Positions 56,415-64,000 of a DNA stretch of 64,000 bases are shown here, in pieces (within the stretch, counting starts at the first letter, position 1; each line of letters starts with the position of its first letter). The notes under the pieces were generated by a model. That model worked only from the letters and a program-made list of their open reading frames with translations. It did no database searches and was not told the DNA's origin. This stretch comes from Pseudorhodoferax soli (GTDB taxonomy: Bacteria > Pseudomonadota > Gammaproteobacteria > Burkholderiales > Burkholderiaceae_C). The stretch is from positions 101,475 through 165,474 of the forward strand of contig NZ_QPJK01000014.1 of the NCBI RefSeq assembly GCF_003337555.1, given 5' to 3'. The translations under genes and the position numbers were made by a program.

Positions 56415-58847
56415 ATGTCCGGTCAAACCCCCCTGCCAGCCGAGCCGCTGGATCTGCCGCTGCTGCCGTTGCGCGATGTGGTGGTGTTCCCCCACATGGT
56501 GATCCCGCTGTTCGTGGGCCGTCCCAAGAGCATCAAGGCGCTGGAAGCCGCGATGGAGGCCGAGCGCCGCATCATGCTGGTGGCGCAGAAGGCCGCAGCC
56601 AAGGACGAGCCTCTGGTCACCGACATGTTCGATGTCGGCTGCGTCTCCACCATCCTGCAGATGCTGAAGCTGCCCGACGGCACCGTGAAGGTGCTGGTCG
56701 AAGGCCAGCAGCGTGCCCGCGTGAACCACATCGAGGATGGCGAGTCGCACTTCAGCGCCAACGTCACGCCGATCGAGATCGCCGACGCGTCGCAGAAGAA
56801 CACCGAGGTCGAGGCACTGCGCCGTGCGGTGATGCAGCAGTTCGACCAGTACGTCAAGCTCAACAAGAAGATCCCGCCCGAGATCCTGACCTCGATCTCC
56901 AGCATCGACGATGCCGGGCGCCTGGCCGACACCATCGCCGCGCACCTGCCTCTGAAGCTGGACAACAAGCAGGTCGTGCTCGACCTGTCCGACGTGCGCG
57001 AGCGCCTGGAGAACCTGTTCGGCCAGCTCGAGCGCGAGGTCGACATCCTCAACGTCGACAAGAAGATCCGTGGCCGCGTGAAGCGGCAGATGGAGAAGAA
57101 CCAGCGCGACTTCTACCTGAACGAGCAGGTCAAGGCGATCCAGAAGGAACTGGGCGAAGGCGAAGAGGGCGCCGACATCGAGGAGATCGAGAAGAAGATC
57201 CGCCTCGCCAAGATGCCCAAGGAGGCCTTGAAGAAGGCCGAGGCCGAGCTCAAGAAGCTCAAGCTCATGTCGCCCATGTCGGCCGAGGCCACCGTGGTGC
57301 GCAACTACATCGACGTGCTGACCAACCTGCCCTGGAGCAAGCGCACGAAGATCAAGCACGACCTGGCCAATGCCGAGGAGGTGCTCAACGAGGACCACTA
57401 CGGCCTGGACAAGGTGAAGGACCGCATCCTCGAGTACCTCGCGGTGCAGCAGCGCGTGGACAAGGTCAAGGCGCCCATCCTGTGCCTGGTCGGCCCGCCT
57501 GGCGTGGGCAAGACCTCGCTCGGCCAGTCGGTGGCCAAGGCCACCGGCCGCAAGTACGTGCGCATGGCGCTGGGCGGCATGCGCGACGAGGCGGAGATCC
57601 GCGGCCACCGCCGCACCTACATCGGCGCGTTGCCAGGCAAGGTGCTGCAAAGCCTGTCCAAGGTCGGCACGCGCAACCCGCTGTTCCTGCTCGACGAGAT
57701 CGACAAGCTGGGCACGGACTTCCGCGGCGACCCGTCGAGCGCGCTGCTCGAGGTGCTCGACCCGGAGCAGAACCACACCTTCGGCGACCACTACGTCGAG
57801 GTCGATTTCGACCTGTCCGACGTGATGTTCGTGGCCACCTCCAACTCGATGAACATCCCGCCGGCCCTGCTGGACCGCATGGAAGTCATCCGCCTGTCGG
57901 GCTACACCGAGGACGAGAAGGTCAACATCGCGCTGAAGTACCTGCTGCCCAAGCAGCTGAAGAACAACGGCGTGAAGGACGAGGAACTGCTGGTCGCCGA
58001 GGATGCCGTGCGCGACGTGGTGCGCTACTACACGCGTGAAGCCGGCGTGCGCTCGCTCGAGCGCGAGCTGTCCAAGATCTGCCGCAAGGTGGTCAAGGGC
58101 CTGCAGCTCAAGAAGATGACGCCACAGGTGGTCGTTAACGCCGACAACCTCAACGACTTCCTGGGCGTGCGCAAGTACACCTATGGCCGCGCCGAGAACC
58201 AGAACCAGGTGGGCCAGGTGGTCGGCCTGGCCTGGACCGAGGTTGGCGGCGACCTGCTGACCATCGAGGCCGCGACCATGCCCGGCAAGGGCGTGATCAC
58301 GCGCACCGGTTCGCTGGGCGATGTGATGAAGGAGTCGGTCGAGGCCGCTCGCACGGTGGTGCGCAGCCGTTCGCGCATGCTTGGCATCAAGGACGAAGCG
58401 TTCGAGAAGCGCGACATCCACATCCACGTGCCCGATGGCGCAACGCCCAAGGATGGCCCGAGCGCGGGTGCGGCGATGACCACGGCCTTCGTGTCGGCGT
58501 TGACGGGCATCCCCGTGCGCAGCGATGTCGCCATGACCGGCGAGATCACGCTGCGCGGCGAGGTGACCGCCATCGGTGGCCTGAAGGAAAAGCTGCTGGC
58601 CGCGCTGCGCGGTGGCATCAAGACGGTGTTGATCCCGGAAGAGAACGCCAAGGACCTGCAGGAGATCCCCGAGAACGTGAAGAACGGCCTCGAGATCGTG
58701 CCGGTCAAGTGGATCGACCAGGTGCTGCAGGTGGCGCTGGAACGCGTGCCGACGCCGCTCGCGGACGACGAGCCTGCGGCTGCGCCCCTGGACGTGCCGG
58801 CAGCGGCCGAGGCCGACGCGGCGCGCGGTGTTTCGACCAAGCACTGA
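56415..58847 (+). CDS. lon: ATP-dependent protease La (Lon)
   Basis: 810 aa. N-terminal substrate domain ([20 protein letters not shown]), coiled-coil region, AAA+ with Walker [10 protein letters not shown] near residue 360 and Walker [10 protein letters not shown], and a C-terminal protease with the Ser in [10 protein letters not shown] and the Lys in [10 protein letters not shown]. Soluble LonA. AAAGGA is just upstream of the ATG. A degraded extension [18 protein letters not shown] ends the protein. Confidence 0.97.
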   Translation: MSGQTPLPAEPLDLPLLPLRDVVVFPHMVIPLFVGRPKSIKALEAAMEAERRIMLVAQKAAAKDEPLVTDMFDVGCVSTILQMLKLPDGTVKVLVEGQQRARVNHIEDGESHFSANVTPIEIADASQKNTEVEALRRAVMQQFDQYVKLNKKIPPEILTSISSIDDAGRLADTIAAHLPLKLDNKQVVLDLSDVRERLENLFGQLEREVDILNVDKKIRGRVKRQMEKNQRDFYLNEQVKAIQKELGEGEEGADIEEIEKKIRLAKMPKEALKKAEAELKKLKLMSPMSAEATVVRNYIDVLTNLPWSKRTKIKHDLANAEEVLNEDHYGLDKVKDRILEYLAVQQRVDKVKAPILCLVGPPGVGKTSLGQSVAKATGRKYVRMALGGMRDEAEIRGHRRTYIGALPGKVLQSLSKVGTRNPLFLLDEIDKLGTDFRGDPSSALLEVLDPEQNHTFGDHYVEVDFDLSDVMFVATSNSMNIPPALLDRMEVIRLSGYTEDEKVNIALKYLLPKQLKNNGVKDEELLVAEDAVRDVVRYYTREAGVRSLERELSKICRKVVKGLQLKKMTPQVVVNADNLNDFLGVRKYTYGRAENQNQVGQVVGLAWTEVGGDLLTIEAATMPGKGVITRTGSLGDVMKESVEAARTVVRSRSRMLGIKDEAFEKRDIHIHVPDGATPKDGPSAGAAMTTAFVSALTGIPVRSDVAMTGEITLRGEVTAIGGLKEKLLAALRGGIKTVLIPEENAKDLQEIPENVKNGLEIVPVKWIDQVLQVALERVPTPLADDEPAAAPLDVPAAAEADAARGVSTKH

Positions 58848-58868
58848 GATCGAAAAGTTCGGCGAAAC

Positions 58869-58898
58869 TTGCCGGAAGGTGATTTTTTGGCCTATAAT
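58869..58898 (+). promoter_or_regulatory. Promoter of the tRNA-Gly array
   Basis: TTGCCG (58869-58874), 18-bp spacer, perfect TATAAT (58893-58898), 10 bases before the first tRNA-Gly. The second and third genes have no such boxes and probably share this transcript. Confidence 0.7.
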
Positions 58899-58908
58899 CT
58901 GAGGCTTC

Positions 58909-58984
58909 GCGGGAATAGCTCAGTTGGTAGAGCGCAACCTTGCCAAGGTTGAGGTCGAGAGTTCGAGACTCTTTTCCCGCTCCA
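58909..58984 (+). tRNA. tRNA-Gly (anticodon GCC), copy 1
   Basis: 76 bases, acceptor GCGGGAA pairs with TTCCCGC, CCA encoded, anticodon loop CTTGCCAAG region with GCC. First of three identical genes, the only one with a promoter. Confidence 0.97.
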
Positions 58985-58992
58985 GTTGAAGG

Positions 58993-59018
58993 CCGTAGAG
59001 AGAAGCATCGCTCTACGG
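58993..59018 (+). other. Spacer hairpin between tRNA-Gly copies 1 and 2
   Basis: CCGTAGAG pairs with CTCTACGG around a 10-base loop. The next spacer has the same fold with a changed base pair, so the stem itself seems to be conserved. Possibly a signal for processing the polycistronic tRNA precursor. Confidence 0.55.
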
Positions 59019-59033
59019 TGGCGAAGAAAAGAT

Positions 59034-59109
59034 GCGGGAATAGCTCAGTTGGTAGAGCGCAACCTTGCCAAGGTTGAGGTCGAGAGTTCGAGACTCTTTT
59101 CCCGCTCCA
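59034..59109 (+). tRNA. tRNA-Gly (anticodon GCC), copy 2
   Basis: Identical to copy 1 over all 76 bases, CCA encoded at 59107-59109. Confidence 0.97.
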
Positions 59110-59118
59110 AGTCAGAAG

Positions 59119-59143
59119 CCGTCGAGAGGGCATCGCTCGACGG
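59119..59143 (+). other. Spacer hairpin between tRNA-Gly copies 2 and 3
   Basis: CCGTCGAG pairs with CTCGACGG around a 9-base loop. Compared with the first spacer, an A-T pair is replaced by a C-G pair at the same position, a compensatory change. Confidence 0.55.
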
Positions 59144-59157
59144 ATGTGCAGAAAGAT

Positions 59158-59233
59158 GCGGGAATAGCTCAGTTGGTAGAGCGCAACCTTGCCAAGGTTG
59201 AGGTCGAGAGTTCGAGACTCTTTTCCCGCTCCA
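59158..59233 (+). tRNA. tRNA-Gly (anticodon GCC), copy 3, attachment-site gene
   Basis: Identical to the other two copies. Its 3' end (about 59214-59233) is the likely attachment core for the adjacent integrase, since ICEclc-type integrases insert at the 3' end of tRNA-Gly(GCC). A second copy of the core, expected at the far end of the element, is not within the window. Confidence 0.95.
59214..59233 (+). other. Probable att site (3' end of tRNA-Gly)
   Basis: The sequence GACTCTTTTCCCGCTCCA closes the tRNA gene; beyond it the composition changes and the integrase gene begins 226 bases downstream. Inference from integrase family and position; the matching direct repeat cannot be seen here. Confidence 0.5.
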
Positions 59234-59280
59234 AGTTATGATCTACAGACTTCTACTGACGTCTGTAAGTCGTTGAAAAG

Positions 59281-59301
59281 AGGGGCTTCGGCCCCTTTTT
59301 T
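59281..59301 (+). terminator. Rho-independent terminator downstream of the tRNA-Gly array
   Basis: AGGGGC, loop TTCG, GCCCCT followed by a run of Ts. It is inside the presumed element, so the integration replaced the original terminator or supplied a new one. The rest of 59234-59459 has no gene; ACAGAC and GTCTGT near 59245-59266 form a small inverted repeat. Confidence 0.85.
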
Positions 59302-59432
59302 CATTCCAGCGAGCGCCACGGAAATCCACCCACAGCTACCGTTTTTGAGTGACCAATTGAGGCACAAGAATGCGGTTGGGTCGGCTACCGGATAGTTGCT
59401 GGGGCTGAGCGGGAACCATGACGAGCATTAGG

Positions 59433-59452
59433 CCTAAGTCATAACTTAGGAG
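59433..59452 (+). promoter_or_regulatory. Inverted repeat covering the integrase ribosome site
   Basis: CCTAAGT (59433-59439), CATA, ACTTAGG (59444-59450) is a perfect 7-bp inverted repeat. The Shine-Dalgarno AGGAG (59448-59452) uses three bases of its right arm. In RNA it would hide the ribosome site; in DNA it could be an operator. Either would restrain integrase production. Confidence 0.55.
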
Positions 59453-59459
59453 CCTCGAA

Positions 59460-61391
59460 ATGGCACTCTCTGATCTGACCGTCCGGCAGGCAAGGACCAC
59501 CGGCAAGCGCTACACCCTCTCCGACAACGACTGCCTGGGCCTGATGGTCTCTGCCGCAGGCGGCAAGTCGTGGATCTTCCGCTACTACTGGCTGGGCAAG
59601 CAGAAGCGCTTGTCCCTCGGCGGCTATCCCGCCCTCAGCCTGCGTGAGGCCCGCGCGGAGCGGGACAAGGCCCAAGCCCTGCTCGCCAGGGGAATCGACC
59701 CCCAAATCGAACGCGACCAGCGCCGGCACGCGGCCAAGCTGGCGGGCGAATACACCTTCAAGAACGTCTTTGATGCCTGGGTCGAGCATCGCCGCAAGGA
59801 ACTCAAGGAAGGCCGTCAAAGCACGCTGTCGCAGATTCTGCGCATCTTCAACAAGGACGTGCTGCCCACCCTTGGGAAGATGTCGATCTACGACATTCGC
59901 CGGCCCCAGCTCGTGGGCGTCGTGGCGGCGATCGAGAAGCGCAAGGCGTTCACCACCGCCGAGAAGGTGCGCACCTGGTTCAATCAGATGTTTCGCTATG
60001 CCCTGGTCATTGCCGAGGGGCTGGAAGTCAACCCTGCAGCGGACCTGGACGTGGTGGCCGAACCCAAGCCTCCGGTGGCGCACAACCCCTACCTGCACCT
60101 TCCCGAGCTGCCCGAGTTCCTTCAGAAGCTCCGGCTCTACAACCCCCGGGGTTGGCAGACGCAGCTTGGCGTCCGGCTGCTGTTCCTGACGGGGGTGCGC
60201 ACGGGCGAGTTGCGGCTGGCCGAGCCCGAGCAATTCGACCTCGACCGCGGCTTGTGGATCATCCCGCCGCAGGTCGTCAAGCAGCTCCAGGACGAAATGC
60301 GCAAGGCCGGCAAGCGGCCGCAGGACGTGCCGCCCTACATCGTGCCTCTGTCCCTGCAGGCCATCGAGATCGTGCACTATCTCCTGGGCGTGATGCGTCC
60401 GGCGCAGAAGTACCTGCTGTCGCATCGCAGCGAACTCAAGAAGCGCATCAGCGAGAACACCCTCAACAAGGCCGTGCAGCTCATGGGGTATGAGGGACGC
60501 CTGACCGGCCACGGCATCCGCGGCACTATCTCGACCGCGCTCAATGAGATCGGATACCCGAAGATTTGGGTGGACGCGCAGCTTTCGCACTCCGATCCGA
60601 ACAAGGTCAGCTCGGCCTACAACCACGCTAAGTATGTGGAGCCTCGGCGCCGCATGATGCAGGACTGGGCCGACCGTCTCGATCTGCTCGAACAGGGCGA
60701 AGTGGAAGCCGCGAGCGCGCACCTGACCATCCGCATCGACGGCGTGCCGGCGATGGCTGAAGTGGAGGAAGCGCTGGGTGCGGTAGTTGCGGCCCCCACG
60801 GCGGCCGAGCCCGCTGTCCTCGGGGTGCCGCCCGTGGTGGCCACGCCCATCGTCGTGACCCCCAACAGCGGCGGAATCACGTTCCAGCGGCTGTCGCAGG
60901 TGCCGCCGGCTCCGGTGCATGCCCCGGAGCCGGAAGTATCCGCCATCCAGCGCGAGCGCGAGGAAATGCTGGCCATCTACGAGTCGCCGAACAATCTGCC
61001 GGTCCCGCTCTTCGGCAAGCTGGCCGGGAAGTCCAAGGACCAGATCAACCGCGAGCTGAAAGCGGGCAAACTCCTGTCCATCAGCCTGGGCAATCGCGGG
61101 CAGCGGGTCCCCGACTGGCAACTGGTGCCGCTCAAGCACAGGCTGGCCCAGGTGCTCATGAACCAGTGTCCGCACGCGGATTCGTGGGACCTGTACCGCA
61201 TGCTGACCCAACCGCACCCTGACCTGGGTGATCGCGCAGCCATTGATGCAGTCACGCCCACCAACGTGCCTGCGATCGTCCGGGTCATCATGGGCGACTA
61301 CCAGCGCCATGAGGATGCGCCCGAAGCCATTGCCTTGCGGCCCAACCCCCATGGATGTGCGGCAGAGCGTCCGTCGGCTAGGGCGTGTTAA
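59460..61391 (+). CDS. P4-type tyrosine integrase, IntB13/ICEclc-like, C-terminus altered
   Basis: 643 aa. N-terminal DUF4102-type arm-binding domain (about 1-90), core-binding domain, and catalytic domain with Arg247 (GVRTGEL), His351 and Arg354 (GHGIRG), His377 and Tyr387 (SAYNHAKY). A C-terminal extension of about 230 residues is typical of the ICEclc integrase class (about 657 aa), which recombines at tRNA-Gly. The last codons and stop lie in the terminal repeat of an IS relic, so the natural end has been replaced. Probably still active, not certain. Confidence 0.88.
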   Translation: MALSDLTVRQARTTGKRYTLSDNDCLGLMVSAAGGKSWIFRYYWLGKQKRLSLGGYPALSLREARAERDKAQALLARGIDPQIERDQRRHAAKLAGEYTFKNVFDAWVEHRRKELKEGRQSTLSQILRIFNKDVLPTLGKMSIYDIRRPQLVGVVAAIEKRKAFTTAEKVRTWFNQMFRYALVIAEGLEVNPAADLDVVAEPKPPVAHNPYLHLPELPEFLQKLRLYNPRGWQTQLGVRLLFLTGVRTGELRLAEPEQFDLDRGLWIIPPQVVKQLQDEMRKAGKRPQDVPPYIVPLSLQAIEIVHYLLGVMRPAQKYLLSHRSELKKRISENTLNKAVQLMGYEGRLTGHGIRGTISTALNEIGYPKIWVDAQLSHSDPNKVSSAYNHAKYVEPRRRMMQDWADRLDLLEQGEVEAASAHLTIRIDGVPAMAEVEEALGAVVAAPTAAEPAVLGVPPVVATPIVVTPNSGGITFQRLSQVPPAPVHAPEPEVSAIQREREEMLAIYESPNNLPVPLFGKLAGKSKDQINRELKAGKLLSISLGNRGQRVPDWQLVPLKHRLAQVLMNQCPHADSWDLYRMLTQPHPDLGDRAAIDAVTPTNVPAIVRVIMGDYQRHEDAPEAIALRPNPHGCAAERPSARAC

Positions 61392-61577
61392 CACTAATTG
61401 AATTCATGCCTCAATACGGCGACACCGCTGGGCATGCAGATCACGCCCGAGCAATTCGCCGTATCGAACACTGCCTGCCCCTGCAGCGCGGCAACGTCAG
61501 CATGACCAACTTGCAAGTGATCAATGTGGGCTTCGTGCTGGTCGTCGATGGCCTGCGCGGTTTGTGTTAACAGGCCC
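61381..61577 (+). mobile_element. 197-bp IS5-family relic (MITE-like) with terminal inverted repeats
   Basis: Left end GGGCGTGTTAACAC and right end, inverted, GGGCCTGTTAACAC, flanked on both sides by TA as a possible target duplication. Inside is the start of an IS5-type transposase: frames in 61425-61525 give QITPEQFA and, after a frameshift, EHCLPLQRGNVSMTNLQVIN. Most of the transposase is deleted. Short, terminal-repeat bound and without its own transposase, it fits a MITE-like derivative. Confidence 0.7.
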
Positions 61578-61579
61578 TA

Positions 61580-62050
61580 GTTGAGTCCGGCTTCGTTGTG
61601 GACCTCGTACGTACGGGCTTAGACGGGCATCATATGGCCCTGACTGGTTCTTACGATTTGATTATCTTGGATGTCATGCTGCCCGACGTGGACGGTTGGC
61701 GTATCGTGCAGGCGCTACGCGATGCGAAATCCCCTGGACGCCGTTACTTTTTCTGACTGCCCGGGATAGTGTGGAAGACAGGGTCAAAGGGCTAGAGCTG
61801 GGCGCAGACGATTACTTAGTAAAACCCTTCGCTTTTTCAGAGCTCCTGGCGCGCGTTCGTACGTTATTAAGGCGGGGCGCCACTGCTGCTTTCCAGAATC
61901 AGTTACAGATCGCCGATCTCGTTCTCAATATTCCGCGCCGCCGAGCCCAGCGCCAAAACGTGTGTATTAATCTTACGAACAAAGAGTTTGCCTTGTTGGA
62001 GCTCTTGGTACGCCGGCAAGGCGAAGTGCTCCCTCGCTCGTTGATCGACA
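61580..62050 (+). pseudogene. Response regulator remnant (CopR/CzcR/IrlR type)
   Basis: Starts at [16 protein letters not shown]; the first ~15-20 residues are gone, lost at the IS junction. The phospho-acceptor motif [14 protein letters not shown] is intact. A missing C in the run at 61731-61734 shifts frame before [10 protein letters not shown]; the receiver then continues through [11 protein letters not shown] and into the HTH domain ([21 protein letters not shown]), which is cut off near VGIW. It is lower in GC than its neighbours. Metal-responsive relatives are its closest type. Confidence 0.8.
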
Positions 62051-63100
62051 CGGTTGGCATATGGCAAGACCATGGCGTGACATTTCGAGGAGCTGTACTA
62101 CGGACCGGAAACAGTTTCCCTGCCCCGCGCATCTTAACCATAGCAGTCGCCACGGGTATCAATTTCCATCTGCATTATCTGGAGAGCTTTCGGGACTACC
62201 TTCGAATCATCACGGTTGCGGCCTGCCTCATTGCGATTTTGGCCACATGGCTGGCCGTACACCAAGGCCATGCGCCGATACGGCGTATCAGCTGCGAAAT
62301 CCAAAAAATCAGGTCTGATCAGTTGCATATACGACTCGAAGCACACGCCGTGCCTACCGAGCTGGTCGAGCTCGCGATGTCCTTAAACGGAATGCTTGAG
62401 CGGCTTGAGGACGTCTTTCGCCGTCTCTCCGATTTTTCAGGCGACATTGCGCATGAGCTTCGAACCCCATCACGAACCTGAAAACCCAAACTGAAGTCGT
62501 ACTTTCCCAGTCCCGCAGCGTCGAACAGTACCGGGAGATCCTGTACTCGAACTTAGAAGAGCACAAGCGCATGGCCAAAATGGTCGGCGATATGCTGTTC
62601 TTGGCCCAGGCTGACAATAACTTGCTCAAACCTGAGCTTGTCAAAATCGATCTCGAGGCCGAAATACGCATTCTCTTTGACTATCTTGGTGCCTGGGCCG
62701 AAGAGCGCGATGTTACGTTGGAGATCACCGGCCAGCAGATTTGTATCTTTGGGGACAGGCTGATGATCCGCAGGGCGTTGAGCAACGTATTGTCTAACGC
62801 GATTCGTTATACACCACCGGGAAATAGCGTCGACGTCACACTCGAATTAGCGGCGAAAGCAGCAACAGTGCGCATCGAGAATTCGAGGCCAATGATTCCC
62901 GCCGAACACATAAACCGGATTTTTGAGCGGTTCTATCGAACTGACGCCTCACGCCAACGCAGCGGAGAAGGAGCGGGTCTCGGGTTTAGCGATAGCGACA
63001 TCCATCGCTGAGGCTCATAACGGCACGATCCATGCCCATTCCACAGTTCAAGCAACCGCGTTCGAAGTTAGCTTCCGTCGGTTGACTGCTGAAATACGCC
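62051..63100 (+). pseudogene. Sensor histidine kinase remnant (CzcS/IrlS type)
   Basis: Joined in frame to the response-regulator remnant; the kinase N-terminus and first helix are deleted. What remains: end of the periplasmic domain, TM2 ([18 protein letters not shown]), HAMP, HisKA with DIAHELRTP, and HATPase with SNVLSNAIRYTPPG. A missing C at 62465-62468 stops the frame right after the His box; an extra G at 62982-62984 breaks it before GLAIATSIAEAHNG. Not functional as read. Confidence 0.8.
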
Positions 63101-63157
63101 CAGATGATGGGACCGCAGCCGCACAAAGGAGCAGCGACAAACACGCTTGTCGCAATT

Positions 63158-63658
63158 CTATGCAACGATGCCGTTGGTTAAGAGTGCCATCAGGTACATT
63201 CCAACACCGAATACGGAATGCCCAATCACGCTTTTTAGACGTTCAAGGTTAGGCTTCAAAGCCTTCGATGCCAGAACGCCTTGTCCCATGCCTGGCATCA
63301 TCACAAAATATGGCGCAACCAAAAATGCCCACAGCAAGAGCATGGGTGGAAGCATGGTGGGTTGCCTCAACCACCCGTCGCCCCACACCGCGACGAGAAT
63401 CAGGCCATACGCAATCCCGGTGGCATAATGCACTATCCACCCAAGCGCAAGCTCTCCGCGAATGGGAGACGCCGCACCAATACTTTCATGTGTGAAGCGC
63501 CCCGATTGCATATGCCCCACCCAACGCCCTACCATGGCCCAATTGGGGCCTGAAATGCCAAGAAACCTCGAGCCGGCTGCAATCCATAGATCAAGGATCA
63601 CCGTGGCGCCGATACCTACAACGGATGCTTGCAGTGCAATTTCGATTATCTCAGCCAT
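63158..63658 (-). CDS. DUF2938-like membrane protein
   Basis: 166 aa with about four hydrophobic segments (SVVGIGATVILDLWIAAGSRF, YATGIAYGLILVAVWG, MLLLWAFLVAPYFVMMPGMG, FGVGMYLMALLTNG) and the PGMGQGVLASK motif I associate with DUF2938. AAGGA precedes the ATG. It is intact while its neighbours are decayed. Function not known; related genes occur in accessory metal-resistance regions. Confidence 0.65.
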   Translation of the reverse strand: MAEIIEIALQASVVGIGATVILDLWIAAGSRFLGISGPNWAMVGRWVGHMQSGRFTHESIGAASPIRGELALGWIVHYATGIAYGLILVAVWGDGWLRQPTMLPPMLLLWAFLVAPYFVMMPGMGQGVLASKALKPNLERLKSVIGHSVFGVGMYLMALLTNGIVA

Positions 63659-63808
63659 CGCGATTTTTCCTTTAACTTAGGCTATGCTCAAACGTGGTCG
63701 TGACCTTCGGATCATGACCATCGAGGTATACCGGCCGGCAAAACTTACCGCAGAACATCAAAGTGGACAGAGTTATTGTCAAATCTGGTGTTTGCGAGGG
63801 GTGGCGTG

Positions 63809-63932
63809 ATCAGGCGGCGAGCGGTTGCTGAGCCGGTGTGCTGTCGGTCACCGGTAGTCCGTCTTTGAAAGGGACGCCTTCCAGCAGCGAGGCGATTTTC
63901 TCTGGTGAACCGCCCCGGGTTTCGCGGAGGCT
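63809..63932 (-). pseudogene. C-terminal fragment, possibly of a transposase
   Basis: On the minus strand an open stretch reads GGSPEKIASLLEGVPFKDG and on to PVTDSTPAQQPLAA before a stop; an in-frame stop lies just upstream, so only about 40 codons remain. I recall this tail from IS-type genes but cannot name the family. The remaining sequence in 63659-64000 shows no other gene. Confidence 0.3.
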
Positions 63933-64000
63933 GTTTAGTTAAAGTAAGACGGCCTTATCGGATGGGGTTCCGAGTCGGTTGTAGTAGTTTGCCTCAGCTT

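Noticed and set aside
58909..59233. Regularly spaced 76-bp identical repeats, at first sight CRISPR-like
   Set aside because: The repeats fold as complete tRNA-Gly genes with CCA ends; spacers are hairpins, only two, and no cas genes are present. No CRISPR array was seen in the window.
63659..63800. Possible promoter or small gene between the DUF2938-like gene and the fragment at 63809
   Set aside because: No start codon with ribosome site and no hexamer pair at proper spacing could be supported.

Overview
The window is high-GC chromosomal DNA of a betaproteobacterium, most likely a Comamonadaceae-type member of the Burkholderiales. The evidence is the gene order tRNA-Leu, tig, clpP, clpX, lon; the tctDE-tctBA cluster and a Bug-type solute-binding protein; the hpnCDE hopanoid/squalene genes; and short intergenic repeats of a style I associate with that family. 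The last 4.8 kb, after a triple tRNA-Gly array, has a different history: a P4-type integrase of the ICEclc (IntB13) kind, a remnant of an IS5-like insertion sequence, and a decayed metal-type two-component system with visibly lower GC.

Region 1 (1-13.4 kb) is a catabolic island, all on the + strand. It has two modules, each with a three-gene TRAP transporter and an IclR-family regulator (the two regulators are close paralogues). Around them are an amidohydrolase of the 2-pyrone-4,6-dicarboxylate hydrolase family, a ketopantoate-reductase-like dehydrogenase, an SMP-30-type lactonase, an FMN-dependent alpha-hydroxy-acid dehydrogenase, a TauD/TfdA-type 2-oxoglutarate dioxygenase and an RraA/HMG-aldolase-like protein. 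Three of its transcription units are preceded by the same promoter module: a palindrome of the type GTTCAACATGTGGAAC, and exactly 56 bp further on a TAAGGT element. This looks like one regulon run by the local IclR proteins. The substrate is unknown; the enzymes suggest an imported carboxylated or hydroxylated acid that is oxidised, hydrolysed and cleaved by an aldolase.

Region 2 (13.4-31.2 kb) is housekeeping: tRNA-Glu, a retropepsin-like protease with an FtsX/ATPase ABC pair, miaA, a chemoreceptor, a lipoprotein hydrolase, mutL (nuclease-type), two zinc-ribbon proteins, a DedA protein, two small envelope proteins, amiC-tsaE divergent from queG, and an AraC regulator.

Region 3 (31.3-48.2 kb) holds an isovaleryl-CoA dehydrogenase-like gene with an acyl-CoA ligase, an AEC transporter, a Bug protein overlapping xerD, a second chemoreceptor, the tctBA transporter with its tctDE two-component system but no adjacent tctC, hemH, a YigB-like phosphatase, and hpnCDE for squalene synthesis.

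Region 4 (48.2-59.3 kb) holds an RND efflux pair behind a promoter with a probable TetR-type operator, tRNA-Leu, the proteostasis genes tig-clpP-clpX-lon (sigma32-like promoters in front of clpP and lon), and three identical tRNA-Gly(GCC) genes.

Region 5 (59.3-64.0 kb) is the edge of an integrated element that uses tRNA-Gly as its attachment site. The integrase is almost full length, but its last residues and stop codon are supplied by the terminal inverted repeat of a 197-bp IS relic. Beyond it lie a response-regulator remnant joined in frame to a sensor-kinase remnant with three single-base frameshifts, a DUF2938-like membrane protein and a fragment resembling a transposase tail.
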